Assembly: GCA_910586805.1 (NCBI GenBank)
Contig: CAJUJC010000071.1
Location: 1-11,778 of the forward strand
Direction: 5' to 3'
DNA length: 11,778 nt
DNA from: an uncultured Erysipelotrichales bacterium
GTDB taxonomy: Bacteria > Bacillota_I > Bacilli_A > Erysipelotrichales > Coprobacillaceae
Part shown: positions 1 through 6,186 of the stretch, one piece after another
How the letters are laid out: every line of letters begins with the position of its first letter
How positions within the stretch are numbered: position 1 is the first letter of the stretch
The notes under the pieces: generated by a model
Database searches by the model: none
Seen by the model: the letters and a program-made list of their open reading frames with translations, nothing else
What the model was told of the DNA's origin: nothing
Program-made: the position numbers and the translations under genes

Positions 1-2105
1 ATTTTATTATGATAAAACATGAAGGACAAAAACGCAAAAGTGGAGAACCTTATACAATTCATTTGATATGGGTTGCATATATTCTTTCGACTTTACAAAC
101 AGGCCCAACGACAATTGCAGCAGGTTTGTTGCATGATGTGATGGAAGATTGTGATGTGTCTCATGATGAGATGGTTGAACGTTTTGGTGAAGAAATTACA
201 TCATTGGTTGAAGGTGTAACAAAAATCAATAAGATGTTGTTTAAAGATGAATTAGATTTTTCAGCTGAAAATCATCGTAAGATTTATATTGCAATGGCTA
301 AGGATATTCGTGTTATTTTGATTAAATTAGCTGATAGATTGCATAATATGCGTACTCTTGGATTTATGAAACCTGAAAAACAACAACGTATTTCAAGGGA
401 AACTTTAGAAGTTTATGCACCTATTGCTCATCGTTTGGGTATTAATGATATGCGTATTGAATTAGAAGATCTATGTCTTTATTATTTGGATCCTAAGGCA
501 TATCAGGAAATCTCTGATTTGTTGGAACGCAAAAGAAGTGAGAGAAAAGATTCTGTTGATAAGATGATGGAGTCTGTAAAAAAACTTTTAAATGAGAATC
601 ATATTGGTTATCGTATGAAAGGTAGGGCAAAGCATATTTATAGCATCTATAAGAAAATGGTTATTAAACATAAACGTTTTGATGAGCTTTATGATTTGAA
701 TGCTTTGCGTGTGATTTTAAAAGATAAAATGAAATGTTATGAGGTATTAGGTATTATTCATGATTATTATCGACCATTGCCTGGACGTTTTAAGGATTAT
801 ATTGCAATGCCTAAGCCTAATATGTACCAATCTTTACATACTGCAGTTGTTGGAGAAGATGGACATATTTTTGAAATACAAATTCGTACTGAAGAAATGG
901 ATGATTTGGCAGAACGTGGCGTTGCATCACATTGGAGTTATAAGGAAGGAAAAGATTATTCATCTAAACAAGAACAAAAGGACATTGTAAATAAGTTACA
1001 ATGGTTAGGAGATTTTATCACGTTAAGTGATGAAATTAAAGATGGTGATGCAAAAGAATATTATGATACTTTAAGAAGAGATATTTTTGAAGCAAATGTT
1101 TATGTTATGACCCCACAAGGAAAAATTGTAGAACTTCCTAATGGGGCTACACCAATTGATTTTGCGTATCGTATTCATACAGAAGTTGGTCATCGTGCAG
1201 TAGGGGCGATTGTTAATAATGTTATGGTACCTATAAATACTGTTTTAAAAACAGGTGATGTTTGTGAAATTAAGACAAATAAAAATTCTGGACCCAATGA
1301 GGATTGGTTAAAGTTTGTACGAACTGCTGGCGCAAGAAATAAGATTCGTCAATATATTTCAAAACAGGATGCAGAGACATATAAAGAAACAATTGAAGAA
1401 GGAAAAAAACTTTTAAAAGATGAGATTAAACGTCGTCAATTGGATGAAAAAAAATATATGGATCCTGAAACATATAAATCATATTATGGTTCATTTGGTG
1501 CAAAGAATTTTGATGATTTGATGCTTGTTATTGGTAAAAAACAAGCAACTGCAACAACTTTATTAGAAAAAGTTGTCCCTAGCCATACTGGTTTCTTTGA
1601 TAATCTTGCAAAAATGTTGAAGAAAAACAATGATACTATTCAAAAACAATCTAAAACAACAAGATTAGGGATCAGTGTAAAAGGTGTAGATGGCTTAAAA
1701 ATTCAATTGTCAAAATGTTGTAATCCAATCCCTGGCGATTTTATTGTTGGTTATGTTTCAAAAGGACAAGGAATTAAAGTTCATAGACATGATTGCCCTA
1801 ATATTCAAAATGTTGAAAAGGGAAGATTGATTGATGTTTATTGGGATTATACAAATATTACAGAAAAGCGTTTTGAAGTTGATATTGAATTGATTGCATT
1901 AGACCGTCCTAATTTATTAAATGATATTATGATGGTGTTAGGTCAGGTGAAAGTTAATATTTTAAATATTAATGCTGGTGTTCATGATATGGAAGCCAAT
2001 ATTCAATTAAAATTATCTATTGAAAATGCTGAAATGTTGCAAGTAACGATAGATAATCTTAATAAGATTGCAGGTATATATGAGGTAAAAAGAGTTATTC
2101 ATTAA
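1..2105 (+). CDS. rel: Bifunctional (p)ppGpp synthetase/hydrolase Rel, 5'-truncated by window edge
   Basis: This cytoplasmic, ribosome-associated enzyme makes (p)ppGpp from ATP and GTP/GDP in amino-acid starvation and hydrolyses it otherwise. Residues are numbered from the ATG at position 9, which is internal: the frame stays open to the edge and about 35 N-terminal residues are missing compared with Bacillus RelA. Domains in order are: HD hydrolase with ligands H18, H42-D43 and D109 (LADRLHNMR); synthetase, about 200-320, with D229, the G-loop RFKD at 260-263, YQSLHT at 273-278 and EIQIRT at 289-294; TGS, about 359-421; Cys/His zinc-finger-like region with C570-C571, H594 and C596; and C-terminal ACT at 623-696. 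RFKD is the RxKD motif of bifunctional Rel/SpoT enzymes, not the ExDD of synthetase-only E. coli RelA, and the hydrolase ligands are intact, so both activities are expected. The usual downstream partner dtd is absent. Identification is very secure. Confidence 0.97.
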   Translation, partial: FIMIKHEGQKRKSGEPYTIHLIWVAYILSTLQTGPTTIAAGLLHDVMEDCDVSHDEMVERFGEEITSLVEGVTKINKMLFKDELDFSAENHRKIYIAMAKDIRVILIKLADRLHNMRTLGFMKPEKQQRISRETLEVYAPIAHRLGINDMRIELEDLCLYYLDPKAYQEISDLLERKRSERKDSVDKMMESVKKLLNENHIGYRMKGRAKHIYSIYKKMVIKHKRFDELYDLNALRVILKDKMKCYEVLGIIHDYYRPLPGRFKDYIAMPKPNMYQSLHTAVVGEDGHIFEIQIRTEEMDDLAERGVASHWSYKEGKDYSSKQEQKDIVNKLQWLGDFITLSDEIKDGDAKEYYDTLRRDIFEANVYVMTPQGKIVELPNGATPIDFAYRIHTEVGHRAVGAIVNNVMVPINTVLKTGDVCEIKTNKNSGPNEDWLKFVRTAGARNKIRQYISKQDAETYKETIEEGKKLLKDEIKRRQLDEKKYMDPETYKSYYGSFGAKNFDDLMLVIGKKQATATTLLEKVVPSHTGFFDNLAKMLKKNNDTIQKQSKTTRLGISVKGVDGLKIQLSKCCNPIPGDFIVGYVSKGQGIKVHRHDCPNIQNVEKGRLIDVYWDYTNITEKRFEVDIELIALDRPNLLNDIMMVLGQVKVNILNINAGVHDMEANIQLKLSIENAEMLQVTIDNLNKIAGIYEVKRVIH

Positions 2106-2119
2106 TTGAATAACTTTTT
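2089..2119 (+). terminator. Intrinsic terminator overlapping the end of rel
   Basis: A 12-bp stem (2089-2100 with 2108-2119, one G.U pair) closes a 7-nt loop, and the descending arm ends in five T. The rel stop codon lies at the loop, so the last five codons of rel form the ascending arm. The T run is inside the stem rather than after it and no long U-tract follows, so efficiency may be moderate. Confidence 0.65.
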
Positions 2120-2131
2120 AAATTCCAAAAA

Positions 2132-2145
2132 TGAAAGAGCTTTCA
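2132..2145 (+). promoter_or_regulatory. cre-like palindrome (possible CcpA operator)
   Basis: The 14 bases TGAAAGAGCTTTCA form a perfect 6-2-6 inverted repeat and match the catabolite-responsive-element consensus (TGWAANCGNTNWCA) except that the central CG is AG. The site lies directly upstream of, and overlaps, the putative -35 of the 2142-2170 promoter, which is a position where a bound repressor would block transcription. ccpA itself is encoded at 9754-10761. The central CpG is the most conserved part of cre, so binding is uncertain. Confidence 0.35.
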
Positions 2146-2170
2146 AAACGATGAGAAAGTGTGTTATAAT
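2142..2170 (+). promoter_or_regulatory. Promoter for the small genes after rel
   Basis: A perfect -10 hexamer TATAAT lies at 2165-2170. With 17-bp spacing the -35 is TTCAAA (2142-2147), a 4/6 match. It follows the rel terminator and precedes a consensus ribosome site at 2188-2195, so it probably drives the 2204 ORF and the 2442 gene. The start of transcription is expected near 2177. Confidence 0.6.
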
Positions 2171-2203
2171 AAAGCCAAGGAAGGATGAAAGGAGGTTTTA
2201 AAG

Positions 2204-2317
2204 ATGAAAACTTATAATAAAAAAATGATAAAGAGCGATTTAAGACCAAATTTTATGAGAATTAATTTAAAAAAAGAGTTTAGATTAAAAAGAAATATTC
2301 TACCACCAAATATATAA
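2204..2317 (+). CDS. Unrecognised 37-aa basic small ORF, possibly 5' part of a decayed gene
   Basis: I do not recognise this product. The start ATG is 8 nt after AAAGGAGG (2188-2195), one of the best ribosome sites in the window, and a TATAAT promoter lies about 35 nt upstream, so initiation here is likely. The 37 residues are rich in Lys, Arg and Asn, with no signal peptide or membrane segment; the middle reads SDLRPNFMRINLKKEFRLKR. The stop TAA at 2315-2317 directly abuts another ATG. Coding-like sequence continues in a shifted frame to 2430, so this may be the surviving front of a protein of roughly 75 residues that has suffered a frameshift, or a genuine short peptide. No function can be assigned. 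Confidence 0.4.
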   Translation: MKTYNKKMIKSDLRPNFMRINLKKEFRLKRNILPPNI

Positions 2318-2430
2318 ATGATCATAATTTCTTTTATTATTAAAATCAAAAAATATCTAAAATCAAAGAAAAATTTGGTATAAATGATTTGGATTTTATT
2401 AATATAGATAAAACTTTTAAACACTATTAG
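2317..2430 (+). pseudogene. Probable decayed coding remnant after the 37-aa ORF
   Basis: In the frame shifted by one base from the 2204 ORF, codons run from 2317 to a TAG at 2428-2430, interrupted once by TAA at 2341-2343. The last 28 residues include KFGINDLDFINIDKTFKHY, which has the composition of an ordinary folded protein rather than random AT-rich translation. One indel near 2311-2317 plus one stop would join it to the 2204 ORF. In the original frame, a 21-codon ORF starting at the abutting ATG (2318-2383) is Ile/Lys low-complexity. The interpretation as a remnant is inference. Confidence 0.3.
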
Positions 2431-2441
2431 AGGTATTTTAT

Positions 2442-2810
2442 ATGAAAAATAAAAAAATCAAAAATATTATAAAGATATTTATTATGATTATCATAGGTAT
2501 ATTTATATTCTTTAAGATTAATGAACCATATGCATATCTTGGAATATTTGTAGAACAAATTAATGAAAAAGAAGATTCTTTAGAATTGAAAATGAGTTTT
2601 GCATCAAGTATTGGATATTTTCAGTCTTATAAACTAAAAGAAACTGATGATGGAAAATATGAATTAAAAATAAAGGTAACTCCATTTGAGTTTAGAGGAA
2701 AAATTTGGCCACAAACAATAGTTATAAATGAAAAACCAGAGTCCATTAAAGCTATAGAATTAACTGATGGAAATCGTTCTAGTATTATTTATCCAGATTA
2801 TTTAGATTAA
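2442..2810 (+). CDS. Hypothetical membrane-anchored small protein, 122 aa
   Basis: I cannot assign a family. The start ATG follows AGAGG (2429-2433) with 8-nt spacing. A Lys-rich N-terminus (MKNKKIKNIIK) precedes one hydrophobic segment at about residues 10-24 and then a polar domain of about 95 residues, so the protein should be membrane-anchored with the C-terminal domain outside the cell (positive-inside rule). No lipobox cysteine is visible. The domain alternates charged and beta-prone stretches (LELKMSF, KYELKIKV, TIVINEKPESIKAIEL), suggesting an all-beta fold. It lies between rel and the hisS T-box in a block with its own promoter; no terminator is visible after it. It loosely recalls short secreted beta-rich proteins common as orphans in clostridia, but that is an impression only. 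Confidence 0.6.
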   Translation: MKNKKIKNIIKIFIMIIIGIFIFFKINEPYAYLGIFVEQINEKEDSLELKMSFASSIGYFQSYKLKETDDGKYELKIKVTPFEFRGKIWPQTIVINEKPESIKAIELTDGNRSSIIYPDYLD

Positions 2811-2905
2811 ATAGGGATGTGGTGAAATAAAATATTGAGAAAGTTTGTAATCAAAAGAAATATTGAAGTCTCGTTATTATAGTCTTACTTTTTTTGAATT
2901 GTGTA

Positions 2906-2934
2906 TTGCATTTTTATAACTAATCCATTATAAT
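2906..2934 (+). promoter_or_regulatory. Promoter of the T-box/hisS-aspS operon
   Basis: TTGCAT (2906-2911), 17 bp, then a perfect TATAAT (2929-2934). Transcription would start around 2941-2945, just before the Stem I region of the T-box leader. A second -10-like TATAGT occurs at 2940-2945 without a clear -35. The preceding 95 bases (2811-2905) hold nothing I can identify. Confidence 0.65.
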
Positions 2935-2944
2935 CCCATTATAG

Positions 2945-3139
2945 TCTGTTGAAGAAGATTAAATAGTCAACATTTCATAGAGAGATTGTGGCTGGTGAAA
3001 ACAATCAAATGGAAACTATGGGACACTTTGGAGGATGTTATGAAAGTAACCGTTTGTCGCGTTAAGACATAAAGGGCATACATATGTATGAACTAAGGTG
3101 GTACCGCGTGAATAACGTCCTTAGATAGGACGTTTTTTT
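2945..3139 (+). promoter_or_regulatory. T-box riboswitch leader of hisS-aspS
   Basis: This tRNA-sensing leader stops transcription unless uncharged tRNA binds. Visible parts: the AG-bulge sequence AGAGA (2980-2984) and apical stem GATTGT/ACAATC (2984-2989 with 3001-3006) around a GGTG distal loop; CATAG/CTATG (2976-2980 with 3016-3020); next to it GGGACACTTTGGAGG (3020-3034), holding GAC (Asp, 3022-3024) and CAC (His, 3024-3026); a hairpin TGTC/GACA around GCGTTAA (3055-3069) typical of Stem III; the palindrome CATACATATGTATG (3077-3090); and the T-box AAGGTGGTACCGCG (3095-3108). The antiterminator pairs CTAAGG (3093-3098) with CCTTAG (3119-3124) and CGT (3107-3109) with ACG (3115-3117), which excludes the terminator at 3114-3139. 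The UGG at 3099-3101 pairs with the tRNA CCA end. The 5' limit is approximate. Confidence 0.93.
3114..3139 (+). terminator. T-box attenuator terminator
   Basis: AACGTCC (3114-3120) and GGACGTT (3128-3134) form a 7-bp stem with a 7-nt loop, followed by a run of T to 3139. It shares 3115-3124 with the antiterminator, so only one of the two can form. It lies 22 nt before the hisS start. Confidence 0.9.
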
Positions 3140-3161
3140 ATTTTATGAAGGAGGAGATATT

Positions 3162-4442
3162 ATGGCATATAGTGCACCAAGAGGTACAGTTGATATTTTG
3201 TCTGATCAATCAGGGAAATGGCAACAATTAGAGCAATTGTTAAGAACAATTTGTGCAAATTATAATGTAAAAGAAATGAGAACACCTATTTTTGAACATA
3301 CTGAATTGTTTACAAGAGCAGTTGGAGATACAACAGATGTTGTTACAAAAGAAATGTATTCTTTTGAAGATAAAAAAGGACGTTCTATTACATTACGTCC
3401 AGAAGGAACAGCTGGTATAGCAAGAAGTTATGTTGAACATAAGTTATATTCTTTACCAGAAAAATTACAAAAGTATTATTATATGGGTCCTATGTTTAGA
3501 TATGAAAGACCACAAAATGGAAGACAAAGACAATTTCATCAATTTGGTGTGGAAATGTTAGGTTTAGAATCTCCATATACTGATGTAGAAGCAATGGTGT
3601 TAGCAGTCACTGTTGTTGAGGCATTAGGGTTAAAGGATATTAAGTTACATATTAACTCATTGGGTGATGATGAATCAAGAGATGCATATAGAGATGCATT
3701 AAAACAACATTTTCAACCTGTTTTAAATGAATTGTGTTATGACTGTAATCAAAGATTTGAAAAAAATCCTTTACGTATTTTAGATTGTAAGGTTGATAGA
3801 GATCATCCTACAATGAAAACTGCACCAAAAACAATTGATTATTTAAGCGAAAGTGCTAAAGCACATTTTGATAAAGTTTGTTCTTTATTAGATGATTTGG
3901 AAATTGATTATGTTGTTGATACAAACTTGGTTAGAGGTTTAGATTATTATTCACACACTGTTTTTGAAGTTATTTCAGATGATCCTAAATTAGGTGCAGG
4001 AGCAACAGTAGGAGCAGGAGGACGTTATAATACATTAATTAGTGAATTAGGTGGACCTGTTGTTCCAGGTGTTGGTTTTGCTTTTGGTATGGAAAGATTA
4101 ATGATTGCAATGGGTGATGAAATGGTTGAAGAAGATGGTTTAGATGTTTATATTATGCCATTAGGAAATGAAGCAAAAGATTTATCTATGCAAATTATTA
4201 CAATGTTAAGAGCAAATGGCTTTACTTGCGATATGGATCAATGTGATAGAGGATTAAAAGGACAATTTAAGTCTGCTGATAGATTTCATGCACATTTTTC
4301 TATGATTATTGGAGAAGATGAAGTTCAAAAAGAAGTTGTGAATATGAAATGTAATCATTCTAAAGAACAAACAATTGTTCCTTTAGAAAATATTGTTGAG
4401 TTTATTGAAAAGCATTATGAAGGAGGACATCATCATGAATAG
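3162..4442 (+). CDS. hisS: Histidyl-tRNA synthetase
   Basis: This class II synthetase charges tRNA-His with histidine in the cytoplasm. Its 426 residues are the usual bacterial length. Motif 1 lies in the first 60 residues (PRGTVDI, EMRTPIFEHTELF). Motif 2 covers 111-131 with FRYERPQNGRQRQFHQ. The histidine-specific motif LVRGLDYY is at 256-263, AGGRYN at 285-290 and motif 3 GFAFGMERL at 305-313. A C-terminal anticodon-binding domain runs from about 328 (IMPLG, then IIGEDE at 382-387). The start ATG follows AAGGAGGAG at 8-nt or closer spacing and directly follows the T-box attenuator, so expression answers to tRNA charging. The final residues GGHHHE are encoded by the ribosome site and start region of aspS, which overlaps by 8 nt. 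Arginine is mostly AGA here, whereas rel uses CGT more. Confidence 0.98.
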   Translation: MAYSAPRGTVDILSDQSGKWQQLEQLLRTICANYNVKEMRTPIFEHTELFTRAVGDTTDVVTKEMYSFEDKKGRSITLRPEGTAGIARSYVEHKLYSLPEKLQKYYYMGPMFRYERPQNGRQRQFHQFGVEMLGLESPYTDVEAMVLAVTVVEALGLKDIKLHINSLGDDESRDAYRDALKQHFQPVLNELCYDCNQRFEKNPLRILDCKVDRDHPTMKTAPKTIDYLSESAKAHFDKVCSLLDDLEIDYVVDTNLVRGLDYYSHTVFEVISDDPKLGAGATVGAGGRYNTLISELGGPVVPGVGFAFGMERLMIAMGDEMVEEDGLDVYIMPLGNEAKDLSMQIITMLRANGFTCDMDQCDRGLKGQFKSADRFHAHFSMIIGEDEVQKEVVNMKCNHSKEQTIVPLENIVEFIEKHYEGGHHHE

Positions 4443-6186
4443 AACACATCATAATGGTGAATTAAGAATTGAACATATCAATACAGATATTCAATTAATT
4501 GGTTGGGTTGCTAAGAAAAGAAATCTTGGATCTTTGGTTTTTGTAGATTTAAGAGATAGATATGGAATTACTCAAATTGTTTTTAATGAATCTTTTGAAG
4601 AAAGATTAAAAGAAGTCAAAAATGAATATATTTTACAAGTTACTGGTAAAGTCATTGAAAGATCTTCAAAAAATCCAAATATTCCAACAGGTGATATTGA
4701 AATTGAGGCAGTTGATTTTGTGATTGTTAATAAGGCAAAATTAACACCAATGATTATTGCTGATGAAACTGATGCATTGGAAGAAACAAGAATGCAATAT
4801 CGTTATTTAGATTTAAGAAGACCAGTGATGCAAAATAATTTAATTACACGTCATAAAATCACACGTAGTATTCGTGAGTATTTAGATAATTTGGATTTTG
4901 TTGATGTGGAAACACCTTATTTGAATCGTTCTACACCTGAAGGGGCAAGAGATTTCTTGGTACCATCACGTGTACATAAAGGAAGCTTTTATGCTTTGCC
5001 ACAATCTCCACAATTATTTAAACAATTATTGATGGTATCTGGACTAGAAAGATATTATCAAATTGCACGTTGCTTTAGAGATGAAGATTTACGTGCGGAT
5101 AGGCAGATTGAATTTACACAAGTTGATGTGGAAATGAGTTTTATGGATACAAATCAAGTGTTAGAAATTGGAGAAGGTTTAGTCGCAAAAGTCATGAAAG
5201 ATGTGAAAGGTATTGATATTGAGCTACCTTTAAGACGTTTAACTTGGCATGAAGCTATGGAAACTTATGGTATTGATAAACCAGATACACGTTTTGGTTT
5301 AAAATTAGTGAATTTAAATGAAACAGTGAAAGATGTTGATTTTACAGTATTTAAAAGTGCATTAGAAGCTGGTGGTCATGTTAAGGGAATTAATGTTGTA
5401 GGAGAAGCTCAAAATTTCTCAAGAAAGAAAATTGATCAATTAACTGAACTTGCTAAAACATATAAGGCAAAAGGTTTGGCATGGTTAAAAGTGACTTCTG
5501 AAGGAGTACAAGGTCCAATTGCTAAATTCTTTAATGAAGAACAATTGCAATTTTTACTTACAAAAATGGATGCAAAAGATAATGATTTATTGTTATTTGT
5601 GAGTGATGCAAAGTATGAAGTTGTTTGTGATGCTTTAGCAGCAATTAGAAATTATTTAGGTAAAGAATTGAAATTATATGATCCTCATACTTTTGATTTC
5701 TTATGGGTTGTTGATTTTCCAATGTTTGAATATGATGAAGAAACACAAAGATACTATGCGAAACATCATCCATTCACTAGACCAAAAGATAGTGATTTAG
5801 ATAAATTAGAAAGTGATAGAGAAAATTGTTTGGCAGATGCTTATGATATTGTTTTAAATGGTTTTGAATTAGGTGGAGGTTCTCAAAGAATCTATGAACA
5901 GGATTTACAAGAAAGAGCATTTAAAGCATTGAGTTTTACCCAAGAACAAATTGATGCTCAATTTGGTTGGTTTGTAGAGGCTTTCCAATATGGAACACCA
6001 CCACATGCAGGTTTTGCACTAGGATTAGATAGACTTGCAATGTTGCTTTGTGGATGTGATTCTTTAAGAGATGTGATTGCATTCCCTAAAAATACAAGTG
6101 CAACTTGTCCAATGTCTAAAGCTCCTACTGAAGTTGTGAAGGCACAGTTAGATGAATTAGGGATTGGAGTTATTGATCATGAATAA
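4435..6186 (+). CDS. aspS: Aspartyl-tRNA synthetase, bacterial type
   Basis: This class IIb synthetase charges tRNA-Asp. I chose the ATG at 4435 because it follows AGGAGG (4421-4426) by 8 nt and gives 583 residues beginning MNRTHHNGEL, like other bacterial AspRS; an upstream in-frame start at 4393 would add 14 unsupported residues. Domains: OB-fold anticodon-binding, 1-100; catalytic core with STPEGARDFLVPSR (166-179), QSPQLFKQ (190-197), motif 2 FRDEDLRADRQIEFTQ (214-229); the bacterial GAD insertion, about 290-400; and motif 3 GFALGLDRLAMLL (526-538). Residue 31 is Leu in RNLGSL, as in E. coli AspRS; non-discriminating enzymes such as that of Pseudomonas have His there, so this enzyme probably charges tRNA-Asp only. 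It overlaps hisS by 8 nt and the downstream peptidase by 8 nt. Confidence 0.98.
   Translation: MNRTHHNGELRIEHINTDIQLIGWVAKKRNLGSLVFVDLRDRYGITQIVFNESFEERLKEVKNEYILQVTGKVIERSSKNPNIPTGDIEIEAVDFVIVNKAKLTPMIIADETDALEETRMQYRYLDLRRPVMQNNLITRHKITRSIREYLDNLDFVDVETPYLNRSTPEGARDFLVPSRVHKGSFYALPQSPQLFKQLLMVSGLERYYQIARCFRDEDLRADRQIEFTQVDVEMSFMDTNQVLEIGEGLVAKVMKDVKGIDIELPLRRLTWHEAMETYGIDKPDTRFGLKLVNLNETVKDVDFTVFKSALEAGGHVKGINVVGEAQNFSRKKIDQLTELAKTYKAKGLAWLKVTSEGVQGPIAKFFNEEQLQFLLTKMDAKDNDLLLFVSDAKYEVVCDALAAIRNYLGKELKLYDPHTFDFLWVVDFPMFEYDEETQRYYAKHHPFTRPKDSDLDKLESDRENCLADAYDIVLNGFELGGGSQRIYEQDLQERAFKALSFTQEQIDAQFGWFVEAFQYGTPPHAGFALGLDRLAMLLCGCDSLRDVIAFPKNTSATCPMSKAPTEVVKAQLDELGIGVIDHE

Noticed and set aside
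760..990. 76-codon ORF inside rel in another frame
   Set aside because: It lies wholly within the conserved synthetase domain of rel, has no ribosome site and resembles no protein.
2212..2424. 70-codon minus-strand ORF opposite the small-gene region
   Set aside because: It starts with GTG, lacks a ribosome site, and its product is Ile/Phe/Leu low-complexity, as expected from the complement of AT-rich Lys/Asn coding DNA. The plus strand has the promoter and ribosome site.
2830..2867. Repeated AAATATTGA words in the stretch before the T-box promoter
   Set aside because: Two 9-base copies in very AT-rich DNA are expected by chance and form no hairpin or array.
4430..4442. GGHHHE tail of HisRS, resembling an engineered His tag
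   Set aside because: There are only three His, and the codons coincide with the natural ribosome site and start codon of aspS; nothing else suggests engineered DNA.
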